Assembly (NCBI RefSeq): GCF_004027225.2 | Contig: NC_046360.1 | Coordinates: forward strand, 3,398,001-3,462,000 | Direction of reading: 5' to 3' | From: Strigops habroptila | Taxonomy: Eukaryota; Chordata; Aves; Psittaciformes; Psittacidae | Length of the DNA: 64,000 nt | Shown: positions 15,101-24,343 of the stretch, in pieces | Numbering within the stretch: the first letter of the stretch is position 1 | Layout of the letters: each line of letters opens with the position of its first letter | Made by a program: the position numbers and the translations under genes | The notes under the pieces: generated by a model | Seen by the model: the letters and a program-made list of their open reading frames with translations, nothing else | Told to the model about the DNA's origin: nothing | Database searches by the model: none

Positions 15101-18100
15101 CCCCCAAAAAATACAACTCCCCAAAAAACCCACAAAGAACCAGCAACCACCTCAAAACAACAGAAGTAAACCCATACTAAAACACAAGAAAGCAACCTCC
15201 CCTCATTAAAGAATCAGCACATTATACACAGCATTATCCCATTCTTGTTTATCCACATGATTCCTGAATCACAGCCTTGGCTTACAGGAATTCTGCCTCT
15301 ATCACCAGGCACTCCTGTGACTACTAGACCAACTATGCTAATATTTGAAAGATCATTTGATACCCGACCATGATTTTAATAGTAATTATATTATGAAAGA
15401 GTTTTAAAGACAAAGCTCAGCTCTGAAACACTGAGGAATTTGAAGAGAGTAATTGCTGCCCATCCTACATCTGCCAGCAGTGACACAGGAGCTACCATCA
15501 GTTTGAAAGGCAGGAGGTAGAAAAGCAGGATTATACTATATCAAAGTTTAATAGCCTGTCAGTGCTCAACCCCTCCCCAAAGTTATTTGAGATGCATTCT
15601 AGGAAGAGTTTTAACTAGCAAGAATTCAAAAGAAAAGGAAATTTAAGTACAAGAAGTTAACTATACCTGAAGCTTCAGACACTAAGGAATTTGGACTCTC
15701 ATTCGGTTGACTGAGGTAAAAAGTGTAAGGTGGCAAAGCAGCATCAGAAAGGTTTGTCTAAAATCACAAAGAAGGAACAATTTATAAGGAAAAAAATCAC
15801 AAAGCAAGGGGAAAAAAAGTCAAGGGTGTAATCTTTTCAAGTTGCGTGGCAGTGTTATTAGTCTTTTTAAGCAAAGAGATTAAATTTCATTATACAGCGT
15901 GATCCAAACCTGTGCCATTTATATTCAGAGGAACCACAGTCAAAAGGAGATCTAAGCTAAGCCACACGACTAAAAGACACTGATGTTTTCTAAGTCACGT
16001 GCCTGTTGCTTGTGGAGCATTTCTGAGATTAACTGTTACAAAAACACATATTTTGGATGGTCACCTAAACTTCCTTGCTCCAGCTGCAAGCTTATAGAGT
16101 GGTGACTTACCAACAAACTGTTACTCTTTCCTCATCCTAAGATTAGAATTTCTTATATTGAGCTGTTATGACTCCACCTACCACAAATCTAGAGGTAAAT
16201 GCTGCCTATCATCACCCCAGGCAAGATACTACATATCCTTCTCATCACTCCAAACTTCCTAAGCGACCACCACAGGTCACCAAAGAAACAACTCTGAAAA
16301 GAGTGGGACCAACACATGGGATAAAAATGGACATAATTTAAGATTTGCCACAACTCTCCTCTTCTTTAATCAATTGTCATTGATACAAGACAGTGATACA
16401 AAAGCAACCAAGTAAGGGGAGCTAGCTTTAAAATAGCCATCTCACATTGCTCTTTTCTACCATACTTGAGGCTTTTTGTTCCCTTACAGAAGCTTAACAG
16501 CCATGCTCCTTGGCAAATTTATACAGCTCATACAACTGAGGACTAAACCAGGACAGCAACCATTGAGTTAACAAAAGTCAGTAAGCAAAAAAGAACTGGA
16601 ACGAAAGCTTTTCAAGTTTTTGCATGAAGTACCATCTCACCTCAAGGCTATTTTGTCCCTCTTAATGTTTTATTTAAGTATTCTCCTTTGCCTAAGGAGG
16701 AAGAAAGGAAAGTGAAGGAATAGCAACTGAATTCTTACAAAGGAACAGAAAGATAAAGGTTTTCTGGCTTTCTGTCACTAATTTCCTTAGGCATCCTGCT
16801 GTAGCAGAGAGAGGAAAGAAACAGTCCACAGCAAATAAATTTGACTCCTGGTTTGAAATATCCTCCTTAAAAGGAATGTCTTGTTTCCACTGACAATGGA
16901 AGACGACTAAAGAGAGCAAGCCCAAACAGCTACTCTTACCCTTTCTGGATCACCCTCAAAGGGACCAGAGGAAAGAAAACAGACCTGCCTTTAATCAAGT
17001 GATTCATATTTGCTAGCTCTCCTATTCTCTTATAAGTAGGGCCATTAGCAGAGTTCCAAGAATTCTTTCCTTAAAATTAGCATAAGGAGAGAGGTTTGTG
17101 ACAATTAATATACTGGAAGTAATGCTAAAACTTCACAGTTACATGTATGATGATTACTCATACAATCATCTCGCATAACATCCTTTTGGATCAGAAATCT
17201 ATGTGATTAAGCTTCCCTCCCCAAAATAATCAGGTTTGTGGACATACATAATTATTAACTCAAGAATAAGGGGAAGCAGAACCCAAATTCTGCTCAAAAG
17301 AGGCATTTTGAGCTGCTTCAGCAGCCACAGCAATAGGTGTTACTACAAACAGTTCTAAAGTGGTGGCATTACCAACTTGAAATCCAAATCATAGGGCACA
17401 ATAAATGACCACGACCTGAAGCTGCAATTGAGAATGTAACTATTATCTCTATGAGCAAAGAACAAGTGCTACCCTAGGTAAGTGAAGACAAAAACTAGGC
17501 AAGGAATAAAATAAGCCAAAATATATAAGTATAGAATGATCCAAAAAGTAAACACTGTCCACATGAACTTTAAGCATATGAATAGTAACATCATACTAAA
17601 ATGCTTAAAGCAAGTATGAAAGCCTGTGCTGAATCAGAAACCACTATAATGCTGAAAAAATACCAGTGACAAGAATCAAATTAGAAAAACATAACAAAAT
17701 AAGATGACACTTACATTCTGATGGGGTAATTTCTTTGCTTGCTCATTTTCTTGCATAGAGTTCACACACGCTTCATCTGCAGTTATTCTTTTTGGTTGGT
17801 TTTGTTTCAACTTTTGTGCCCATGATGTTAAAGATCTACTAGAAGAAACAAACATACATATGTATGTAAGTACCTATGTCCTTTTCAGTGGAGACATATC
17901 CCTACAGGAAATTCCTTCTTCAAGATGGAATAGAGACACTAAACCTCCACTACCTTCATGCTCTTTTGAGAAACAACACGAAGAGATGAATGCTGAAATG
18001 GTTTAGGGTTGTTGGTTTGGGGTTTTTTAATGTAAAAAACCAACCCAAAACACAAGGAAATCCCTGAAAGGTGCTAATGAAACATACTCACCATTAAAAT

Positions 18101-21100
18101 AGCTTTCCTTTAAAAAAAATCCTAACAGAGGGCTCCAGACAACTGTTTTTTGGTCTGTTCAAGCAGATACCAGCCACAACCACAAAACTAAGCTGGTATG
18201 TAAATGCAGTGTCTTTTCTTACTGTGTGAATTTACCTATCAAGCAGCATAGTAGTATTTTTTATAACCAAGATGTTCCATTCAATTCTGACATGTTTCCA
18301 GTTACCAACAGCTATTTACTGAACAGGGACCGCCAACAACAAATTAAAGCATTTGGAAAGTTTACCACTCACCTGGGTTTTTTTCCACACCGAGTTTCAT
18401 CAACTTTATGTTCAACTTCGGCAGGAAAAATTAAAACATCATTCCTTCCCGATGAACAATTTTCCTCTCTTTTTTTTGGTAAAAGTTCTCTCTTATTTTG
18501 AACACTGGCTACAGCTGCACAACTCTGCACTACTGCTCCATCACTCTCTCCCTGGGGAGTTTTCTCCATGCAGTCTGTGCACTTGCTAGTGTTGTCAGGT
18601 TTGCCAGGGTTCAGTTCGGAGGCAGAAAGCGTACCGTACCCACTGTTCATCGAAGCATCACTTCCAGAACATTCCTCATGCAGGTCACATGCATTCGGCT
18701 GGCTTTCTGCTTCCTTAGATCTGAGTTGATTGACAACACACTCATGTTCTTTAAAGATTTCAGAATGCATCCCCATCTGACTGCCTAGTGATGAAAAAGT
18801 GTCTGTGAGCTTGGTGGGCAAACTTCTGCTCTTGCCGGTGCCCCAGTTGCTGCTCTGCAGTTTTGCCAACTGCCTTACCTCATCCTGAATCAGCTGTGGG
18901 AAAAGAAAAGGCAAAATTCCTAAGAGAGCGTGTCACGGAGCACAGTTAAACTTTGACGACTCTTCAACTCATGTTATTAGTGACAGAATTAGAGTACTTG
19001 TCTGAAATGACTCAGATTTTGCAATGTGTAGACATCTCATGCATAAAGTAGGTCTACGTGTAACAGTAAAATGTCCATGGTAACAATCCTTAAATCCATG
19101 CAGTGAATTACAGGTCTCACTAGTCATTTATTAATGTAAAAAACATGCATGCATGTATTCACTACATACCTTCAGAACTAGAGTTATCTACCAGCCACCT
19201 AAGGCAATATTAACTATCCAGGTAGGTATGTCATTAGAAGTGGACAAAAGCCTTTTGCTAAATTTAGGTGTAAAAGATTTTATAACTTGGCTATATGTTT
19301 TTAAAGACAGCAAGGATGCTTAATGGAAGTATAAACCATTACTCTGGGATGCTAATAGGAATAATGTACCTCTGCAAGATTATTTGCATCAAGCCTGACT
19401 TTCAAATATCAGATTTAGATAATATATGTTTCATATAATACAAAGATCTGCATTTGGATTATTCCGGTATCTGAGGGAGTGGAGCAAACCTCTAGCTATG
19501 TCACTAGATTTAACAGTGGCTTAAGAATGTGGAAGTCTACTAATGTTTTTCACAGAACCCCAGTGCATTACTCATGTGAATAGAAAGTGGAAAGCACAAA
19601 TTGAACAAACATCATTTGTTCTCTTAAAGTAAGGAAAACAAATAAGACTTAATTTCAGAGGAACCTATATGTAACACTAGTGAGAACCAGGCCGCAGGTT
19701 TTATTAACTTGCAACAGAATCAACTATTGAATTTCACCCACAAAATAACCCCCTAAAAACCTACCTCCCTAAAAATACCCCAATCTTCCGCCCATCAAAA
19801 CCCATCCCCCCAAAATAAACACCCCCCAAAACCAAAACTAAATCCCCCCCAAATAACACCACCAAAAAACCCTGCCCCCCCCAAATGTCAAAGTTTTCTG
19901 CCATAAAATTTGTTATTGTGCTCATGATTTCAATCATGACTGTAACAATCATTTGTGATTGTGTGACTCAACTCTGCCAAGGAAGGGAGGGAAGGGAAAA
20001 CAAAAGGGAAGAAACAGAATTGTCAGGGAAAAAACCCCAAACTGATGAGATTCTCTGCGGACATTTAAGCTTCGTCATTAGTGCCTTGTGTGGGAAAACT
20101 GAAAGGCTACTATTCCAATTAAATAGCATTTTTACTTCTCTTTGCATAGGCACAAATAATTTCAAGATAAGACAAGACATTTCTATAACTTTGGGACTAG
20201 AGGTACCTTTTTTCCTTTTCAATCTCTTCCATAAAGTCTGATCTTGGGGTGATCCGCAGCTGGCGACAGTTCACCATTAGCTTCTAATTACCAAGCCAAG
20301 GACTGACCCCACTGAGTCAAAAATGAACTCAAGGTCTTTTGATCCCTATTTTCACATGTATTAAGATGTATTTTTAAAGCTCATTGTTCTTGAAGCACAG
20401 CACAGAGCAAGCCCTATCTCAGAGTCACCTCAATGTTAATGCAGCATCTTGCTTTTCTACCCCAAATAGTAGATTATTATTTGTCACAGAATCACAGACT
20501 GGTTTGGGTTGGAAGGGACCTTAAAGCTCATCCAGCTCCAACCCCCTGCCATGGGCAGGGACACCTTCCACTAGAGCAGCTTGCTCCAAGCCGCGTCCAA
20601 CCTGGCCTTGGACACTGCCAGGGATGGGGCATCCTTTAGTATTCTTATTAGAGCGTGGTGAGTTGCCTGGATTGCAATGTTTTCACTGGTCATTGGCATA
20701 CCAGTTTAAGTTTGGAATAGCTCCCTCTGTTTTATCTAATGCACTCATGTAACCAAAAGCAAGTTATAGCTGTTGATTTTATAGTGTGGTAATTCATGCA
20801 GTTAGTAACTCCCTGCTGATACCACAAACTCAACTCTTCCAGAGGTAGCCTTTCCTATTAAGAAACAAAATGGCAAAGCCAACACAATGGATTAGTCAAG
20901 ACTACAATTAGCAACGAGTGAATCAAACCACTACAGCAGGAGGAAGGGAAAGGAAACACTGGTGGGACAAAAATAACAAGATGGGGGGGGAAGGTGAAGA
21001 GGTGAGTGGGGAGAAACAGGAGATAGGATAAAAGGACAGTACCTCTTGTTAATTCAGTTCAGGAACTGTTGATTACTACTAGTGTAGAGGGCATCAGGAA

Positions 21101-24100
21101 AGGGAAGGGAAAAACAGCAACCAAAATGATGAGGATATTAAGCATTATATATTTATAGAATCACTGTCTCATACATACATACACATTTCTTTTGTTTTAA
21201 TGGATAAACATGGTTCAGCAAAAATGTGAATCTTCCCCAGGTCATTTTTTTATTCTTAGAAAGGAGACTGTTCAACTGAAGGGTGAAATAAGCATTCAGC
21301 TTTTACAGTGAATGCTTTCCTATGCTCTAGACTGTCTAGAGGAGGGAATGACAAGGTGCATAACATCTTCTAATGAGGAGAAAGCTACCACGTCTCAAAA
21401 TCAGAAATGATACAGTCTAACAGTTAGTTAAAACCAGCTTGTACATCTGAAATCCAATTATCCTATGGGCATTCTGAACTAAATGTTTGTGAAAACAAAA
21501 CAACTAAAACCAGATTATTCCAGAATCTTCACTTCTGAAATGGTTCCTACAGTTACTTTATTAATTACCCAAGGCTGTCTCAAATATGCATCCCGTAAAT
21601 GGCATTCCAGTCATCCACTTCCATTAACTGCCTGTCTGAACGTACTTGCAGAAAAAGACAAGGGTGCCAGAGCCCATATTGCATTGTTTTGGAGGGGAAT
21701 GGGGTTGGGACGAGGGGAGAAACGTTCAGTCTAACCTACCTACATGAACAAATCGTTACTTACTTGGATTTGATGGTGGAACTGCTCTTGCTGGGCAACT
21801 ATTTGTTCCTGACATTGTTTTTCTACCAGTCTCAATAACTGTAGCCACCTTGTCTATTAAATCACAAAGTACAATAATTAAAGCACAGTCATACTGCATC
21901 TCTTACCTTTAACTCTAGCTACAAAATAGTTTTACAGTCTTACACTTAGGTGTTGACATAATACAAAGTTTGATAACAGCACTGTGGTTTCCACCCCATA
22001 ATACACACAGCCCCCTATCCACGGGAACAATTCACTATGGACACATTCACTTAAACTCCTTCTGGAGAGCAAGATAACACAGCTCTACAATTTAAGTTTG
22101 GTTTAAAAACCACAAATGAACAAGGGAAGAGAGTTATTCTATTGAAGATTACTTAAAAATAGAAACAGATGGCAAGTACAGTCCAATTTTGGAAAGGTTG
22201 ATTCCAGTTCAGGAAATTATAGGCCATTTTAAAACTGGTAATGAAACATCCCTGTGTTCAATGAACCATTTGCTTGTTCCCTTCAGCAATGCAGCTGAAG
22301 GCCATGCCACGTAACTGTTTAGTGACAACAAAAAGATAATGTAAAAAATCAAATCTATAGGGTTCCTAAAATAAGGTAAAATCTGAATTTTAGAACTACT
22401 TTATGCTAATGTTTATGGAGCCTGGTACTTGAAGCACAGGACACGGGACATAGAACGTATGTGCCTCGACACAGACACCTCTGTTCCTTCCTCGGAGCTG
22501 TTAAAGCGCACCCAAATTAAGCATCTGCCAAGAGACAGTTCAATGGACCACAGCCAGAAAGCTCAAACATTGTGCAGGAACAAGCCATGGTGTGGGAACC
22601 TCATGTTCCTTATGGAGACTAAAAATAACGATAAAATTTAAAGTAAAAAAAAGGACAAAAACAACATTAAAAAAGCATTTGAGAGAATTAACTCATTGGA
22701 CCCACATCAGGATTTTGGGGTTGTTTGAAAACAGGGAACAAACTGATCACCTCCACATTGCTGCAAATGGAATGAATAAATAATTCAACTAAAACTGAGC
22801 CATTTTTAGAAAGAAAATTTCTAATTTGCAGGATCACTTCAGGCCAGTTTGAAATGAGACAATTCTAAAAGTTGAAATTTTTCCATTCAAAACCTTGCAA
22901 TTGAAACTCTGGAAAAAATATTCACATCTGTCTTGTAAAACTAAGATTAAAAGCTAAGAGAAAATTACAGTAAGATCCACCCATGTGATTAGTTCATACT
23001 AATTGTAATTGTAAAAGGATTTATCCCATCATGAGGAATAAACACATACATCATAGATCTTACTGCTAAACTGTATCATTAGATTTGTCTTCCAAAATAC
23101 AAAGCTGATATATTAATAGAAATGTCTTTAAAAATAAACCTTAACATCAAATACCTCACAGTTCTTCACAATTTCTGAGTCAGCATTTCCAGCGTTCTGG
23201 AGATCTTGCACAAAGGAGGCAAGCAGCTCAACAGAACCAGGCATTAATGAGGACCTGGTATTCCCTGAGTAACCAGAAACTCCATTGGGATTGGATGAGG
23301 GACTTCTAGTGAAACATGAGGAAAAGGATTTCAATTATTTATCGTGCCAGTTGTCCAATCTAGTGGCCAAAATAACACACTACATATGCTATGGAGCTGC
23401 ACAGAGTTACACACACTTCATTTACACTGTGACCCTCATCATGCTGAAAAAAACCAACTGATTTGTTCATAGGAGTGAGGATGTCCATCAAGAAAACATC
23501 CAAGAATCCACAGGATGCCTCCTTCTTATCTTGCATACTATTAAATCACAGTAGCTCTCCAAGAAGAGAGGCAGCATCATCAGCACAGATACTACCACTC
23601 ACTAGTGCAAACGTCAATAAATACAGCTTTTCTATGCGCTTCCTCATACATCCTGAGGTCAGAAGTGCACAAATACAAGCTGCTGCGTAACAACGAGTCA
23701 TGAAGTCCAAGACTACTGCCTCCTTTTGAGGAGTTACACGTGCAGTAAGCAACTTGTAGCTCTCATCTTAATACATCAGTCAAGAAGAACCTCTCCTTAT
23801 CATCGCTTAGACTGTTAGTGCATATTTGCCCTTCTTATTCACGCTGGGAATAGCTTGGGCATTAAACAGAAAAACAACTCCATTTTTCTAAGCTGCTGGT
23901 CTCTACCAATGTCTCAGCACAATGCATGATCATTCCAAAGAATGAGCTCTTAATTTGTGCAAGACAGGTTCCCAGCCCCAATTCTACAAGACACAAGGCA
24001 ATGGAAGTTACCAAGTTTTTAACAAAGAATTAACAGTTTAGTCAGGATTTCTCATTAAGTATTACACCTGTAAATACAAAACATCCCAAAATATACTCCA

Positions 24101-24317
24101 AGTATTACATGTTATTTCAACTGAGTAACAACACTACTGTAACAGCATACTAACAAAGCAGAACAAAATAATAACAACAATATTTGTCAGGAATTCCTTC
24201 AACGCTTTACCTGTTACAATGCAAGTGACAGACAGAGCTGTGGGTATTTCTGACATCAGAGTCTGCAGAAGATGAAGGGATTTCTTGTGCAGTTTTCACC
24301 ACGTCACAGTTTTCCAT
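59..24317 (-). CDS. MPHOSPH9: MPHOSPH9, M-phase phosphoprotein 9 (22 coding exons; 3' end beyond left edge)
   Basis: Known role of the family: a coiled-coil protein of the distal mother centriole that helps keep the CP110-CEP97 cap in place and so restrains ciliogenesis; it is phosphorylated in M phase. In the sequence, 22 exons read on the minus strand join in phase into 1138 codons. The human protein is about 1180 aa, so roughly the last 35-45 residues are missing off the left edge. Residues 1-116 are the N-terminal region ending in a helix with KNCETRWLQLL. Residues 117-580 are largely S/T/E-rich and look disordered. Residues about 584-830 are coiled coil ([20 protein letters not shown] onward). 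Residues 830-1138 are basic and proline/serine-rich, with the family signatures [33 protein letters not shown] and [15 protein letters not shown]. The start ATG at 24317 has G at -3 and +4 and an in-frame TAA six bases upstream. Neighbour MTRFR is divergent across a shared CpG island. Identification by residue-level recognition and synteny is very secure. Confidence 0.97.
339..458 (+). repeat. CR1 LINE 3' fragment in MPHOSPH9 intron
   Basis: About 120 bases with the familiar CR1 tail phrases (GCAACCTGCTCTAGTGGAAG, GGGGGTTGGAACTGGA, CCCTTCCAACCCAAACCAGT). It is antisense to the gene, lies between exons 21 and 22, and is truncated and diverged. Confidence 0.85.
797..1008 (-). CDS. MPHOSPH9: MPHOSPH9 coding exon 21
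   Basis: This exon encodes residues 1045-1115 and contains [20 protein letters not shown]. The acceptor is TTGACAG. The donor side reads CAG then GCAAAG, a GC donor rather than GT. Ending at that GC joins in phase to IEAALSR of the next exon. The next GT lies only further downstream, in sequence without family likeness. Confidence 0.92.
1803..1906 (-). CDS. MPHOSPH9: MPHOSPH9 coding exon 20
   Basis: This 104-base exon encodes residues 1010-1044, beginning [18 protein letters not shown]. The acceptor is CTCTGTAG and the donor is GTAATC after GAAG. The previous exon supplies AG of the first Arg codon. Confidence 0.94.
2311..2431 (-). CDS. MPHOSPH9: MPHOSPH9 coding exon 19
   Basis: This exon encodes about residues 970-1009, including [20 protein letters not shown], a basic and proline-rich stretch. 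The acceptor is TTTTGCAG and the donor is GTACGA after ACAAG. Confidence 0.94.
2762..2926 (-). CDS. MPHOSPH9: MPHOSPH9 coding exon 18
   Basis: This 165-base exon encodes residues 915-969 and carries the signature [20 protein letters not shown]. The acceptor is TTTAATTAG and the donor is GTCAGT after CCAA. Reading through the donor would instead meet a TAG at 2718-2720. The splice is preferred because it joins in phase to the conserved EIMLAPVSV block. Confidence 0.92.
3704..3879 (-). CDS. MPHOSPH9: MPHOSPH9 coding exon 17
   Basis: This 176-base exon encodes about residues 856-914, acidic and serine-rich ([20 protein letters not shown] onward to [10 protein letters not shown]). The acceptor is TTCTTAAG. 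The donor GTAACT follows GCTA, and the phase fits both neighbours. Confidence 0.92.
4522..4659 (-). CDS. MPHOSPH9: MPHOSPH9 coding exon 16
   Basis: This 138-base exon encodes about residues 810-855, [20 protein letters not shown] then IFTGQPLEV, one of the clearest family blocks. The acceptor is CCCACAG and the donor is GTGAGT. Confidence 0.95.
5281..5785 (+). repeat. CR1 LINE 3' part, about 500 bp
   Basis: The longest CR1 copy in the window, in the intron between MPHOSPH9 exons 15 and 16 and antisense to the gene. It shows the end of the reverse-transcriptase reading region (GAGGTGCTGGAGCGGGGCCA), GGAACAGGCTGCCCAGGGCA and a TTGATTCTATGATTCTA terminus. It is 5'-truncated, as is usual for CR1. 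The apparent minus-strand 137-residue reading frame here is only a shadow of the repeat. Confidence 0.93.
6001..6102 (-). CDS. MPHOSPH9: MPHOSPH9 coding exon 15
   Basis: This 102-base exon encodes about residues 776-809, [20 protein letters not shown] onward, with coiled-coil heptads. The acceptor is CACATTAG and the donor is GTAAGT. Confidence 0.94.
6103..7844 (-). other. MPHOSPH9 intron, no further feature
   Basis: Intron between exons 14 and 15. Apart from the microsatellite near 6.25 kb I see only unique AT-rich sequence. Reading frames here lack family likeness and splice borders. Confidence 0.7.
6231..6267. repeat. Microsatellite (CTAT)n then (TA)n
   Basis: About four CTAT units followed by alternating TA/CA bases, in the intron between MPHOSPH9 exons 14 and 15. 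Confidence 0.85.
7845..7909 (-). CDS. MPHOSPH9: MPHOSPH9 coding exon 14
   Basis: This 65-base coiled-coil exon encodes residues 755-775, [20 protein letters not shown]. The acceptor is CTTGTAG and the donor is GTAAAT. Confidence 0.93.
8276..8323 (-). CDS. MPHOSPH9: MPHOSPH9 coding exon 13 (48-base microexon-sized)
   Basis: This exon of exactly 16 codons encodes residues 739-754, [16 protein letters not shown]. The acceptor is TTGTTTTAG and the donor is GTAAGT. It is phase 0 at both ends, so skipping it would keep the frame. Confidence 0.93.
9140..9355 (-). CDS. MPHOSPH9: MPHOSPH9 coding exon 12
   Basis: This 216-base exon (72 codons, symmetric phase 0) encodes residues 667-738 starting [20 protein letters not shown]. 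It is strongly heptad-like, with long charged helices. The acceptor is TTCCTGCAG and the donor is GTAAGT. Confidence 0.95.
9465..9632 (+). repeat. CR1 LINE 3' fragment, about 168 bp
   Basis: It shares long stretches with the copy at 5281-5785 (ATTGGAACAGGCTGC, AGACGAGGCCCTCAGTG, AAGGTCTTTTCCAACCTGGT), so it belongs to the same subfamily. It lies in the intron between MPHOSPH9 exons 11 and 12, antisense to the gene. Confidence 0.92.
10324..10411 (-). CDS. MPHOSPH9: MPHOSPH9 coding exon 11
   Basis: This 88-base coiled-coil exon encodes residues 638-666, [20 protein letters not shown] onward. The acceptor is CTGAATAG and the donor is GTAAGT. Confidence 0.94.
11437..11595 (-). CDS. MPHOSPH9: MPHOSPH9 coding exon 10
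   Basis: This 159-base exon encodes about residues 585-637, [20 protein letters not shown] then [10 protein letters not shown], where the main coiled coil begins. The acceptor is AAACTAG and the donor is GTACTG. Confidence 0.95.
12485..12918 (-). CDS. MPHOSPH9: MPHOSPH9 coding exon 9
   Basis: This 434-base exon encodes residues 440-584. It is low in hydrophobics and rich in S, T, P and E (for example [20 protein letters not shown]), so it is probably a disordered phospho-region. The acceptor is TTTCCTAG and the donor is GTAAGT. Confidence 0.94.
13748..13873 (-). CDS. MPHOSPH9: MPHOSPH9 coding exon 8
   Basis: This 126-base, phase-symmetric exon encodes residues 398-439, [20 protein letters not shown] onward to SSHPPE. 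The acceptor is GTTGAAG and the donor is GTAACA. Confidence 0.91.
14294..14400 (-). CDS. MPHOSPH9: MPHOSPH9 coding exon 7
   Basis: This 107-base exon encodes about residues 362-397, [20 protein letters not shown] onward to KASQEQ. The acceptor is TTACCAG and the donor is GTAAAC. Confidence 0.93.
15061..15190 (+). repeat. A/C-rich low-complexity tract
   Basis: About 130 bases almost without G on the plus strand, made of A runs and CCC runs, in the intron between MPHOSPH9 exons 6 and 7. On the transcribed RNA this is a U/G-rich tract. Confidence 0.8.
15667..15757 (-). CDS. MPHOSPH9: MPHOSPH9 coding exon 6
   Basis: This 91-base exon encodes residues 332-361, [20 protein letters not shown] onward. 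The acceptor is GATTTTAG and the donor is GTATAG. Confidence 0.92.
15758..17714 (-). other. MPHOSPH9 intron, nothing recognised
   Basis: About 2 kb between coding exons 5 and 6. Unique AT-rich sequence on both strands with no repeat, RNA gene or exon that I can recognise. Confidence 0.65.
17715..17838 (-). CDS. MPHOSPH9: MPHOSPH9 coding exon 5 (tandem acceptor)
   Basis: This exon encodes about residues 290-331, ending QAKKLPHQN, and contains [16 protein letters not shown]. The acceptor reads TAGTAG, so splicing can start the exon at 17838 or 17835 and add or drop one residue without a frame change. The donor is GTAAGT. Confidence 0.92.
18373..18893 (-). CDS. MPHOSPH9: MPHOSPH9 coding exon 4 (largest)
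   Basis: This 521-base exon encodes residues 117-289. It opens with a short helix ([13 protein letters not shown]) and then becomes polar and S/E-rich with several cysteines (for example [20 protein letters not shown]). The acceptor is TTCCCACAG and the donor is GTGAGT. Confidence 0.94.
19738..19884 (+). repeat. C/A-rich tract with many C runs (G runs in pre-mRNA)
   Basis: Almost 150 bases of A and C with at least seven runs of four or more C, several of six or seven. In the MPHOSPH9 pre-mRNA (minus strand) this becomes closely spaced G runs. It lies in the 2.9 kb intron between exons 3 and 4. Confidence 0.85.
20484..20633 (-). repeat. CR1 LINE 3' fragment, about 150 bp
   Basis: It reads on the plus strand as the reverse complement of a CR1 tail (CACAGAATCACAGACTGGTT, GGGACACCTTCCACTAGAGC). 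It lies in the intron between MPHOSPH9 exons 3 and 4, in the gene's own orientation. Confidence 0.92.
21764..21853 (-). CDS. MPHOSPH9: MPHOSPH9 coding exon 3
   Basis: This 90-base, phase-symmetric exon encodes residues 87-116, [20 protein letters not shown] then [10 protein letters not shown], a Gln-rich amphipathic helix. The acceptor is TTTAATAG and the donor is GTAAGT. Confidence 0.95.
21854..23154 (-). other. MPHOSPH9 intron, nothing recognised
   Basis: Intron between coding exons 2 and 3. AT-rich unique sequence with no repeat or RNA gene seen. Confidence 0.65.
23155..23305 (-). CDS. MPHOSPH9: MPHOSPH9 coding exon 2
   Basis: This 151-base exon encodes about residues 36-86, including [20 protein letters not shown] and ending KNCE. 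The acceptor is TTCACTAG and the donor is GTATTT. Confidence 0.95.
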
Positions 24318-24343
24318 ATCTTAGTCCCAAGTATGATGTTACC
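24211..24343 (-). CDS. MPHOSPH9: MPHOSPH9 coding exon 1 (ATG at 24317)
   Basis: The exon runs from acceptor TTTTCAG (exon edge 24343) to donor GTAAAG (below 24211). The first 26 bases are 5' UTR. The ATG at 24317-24315 has a strong context and an in-frame TAA just upstream, so no longer in-frame start is possible within this exon. It encodes residues 1-35, starting [20 protein letters not shown]. Confidence 0.92.
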
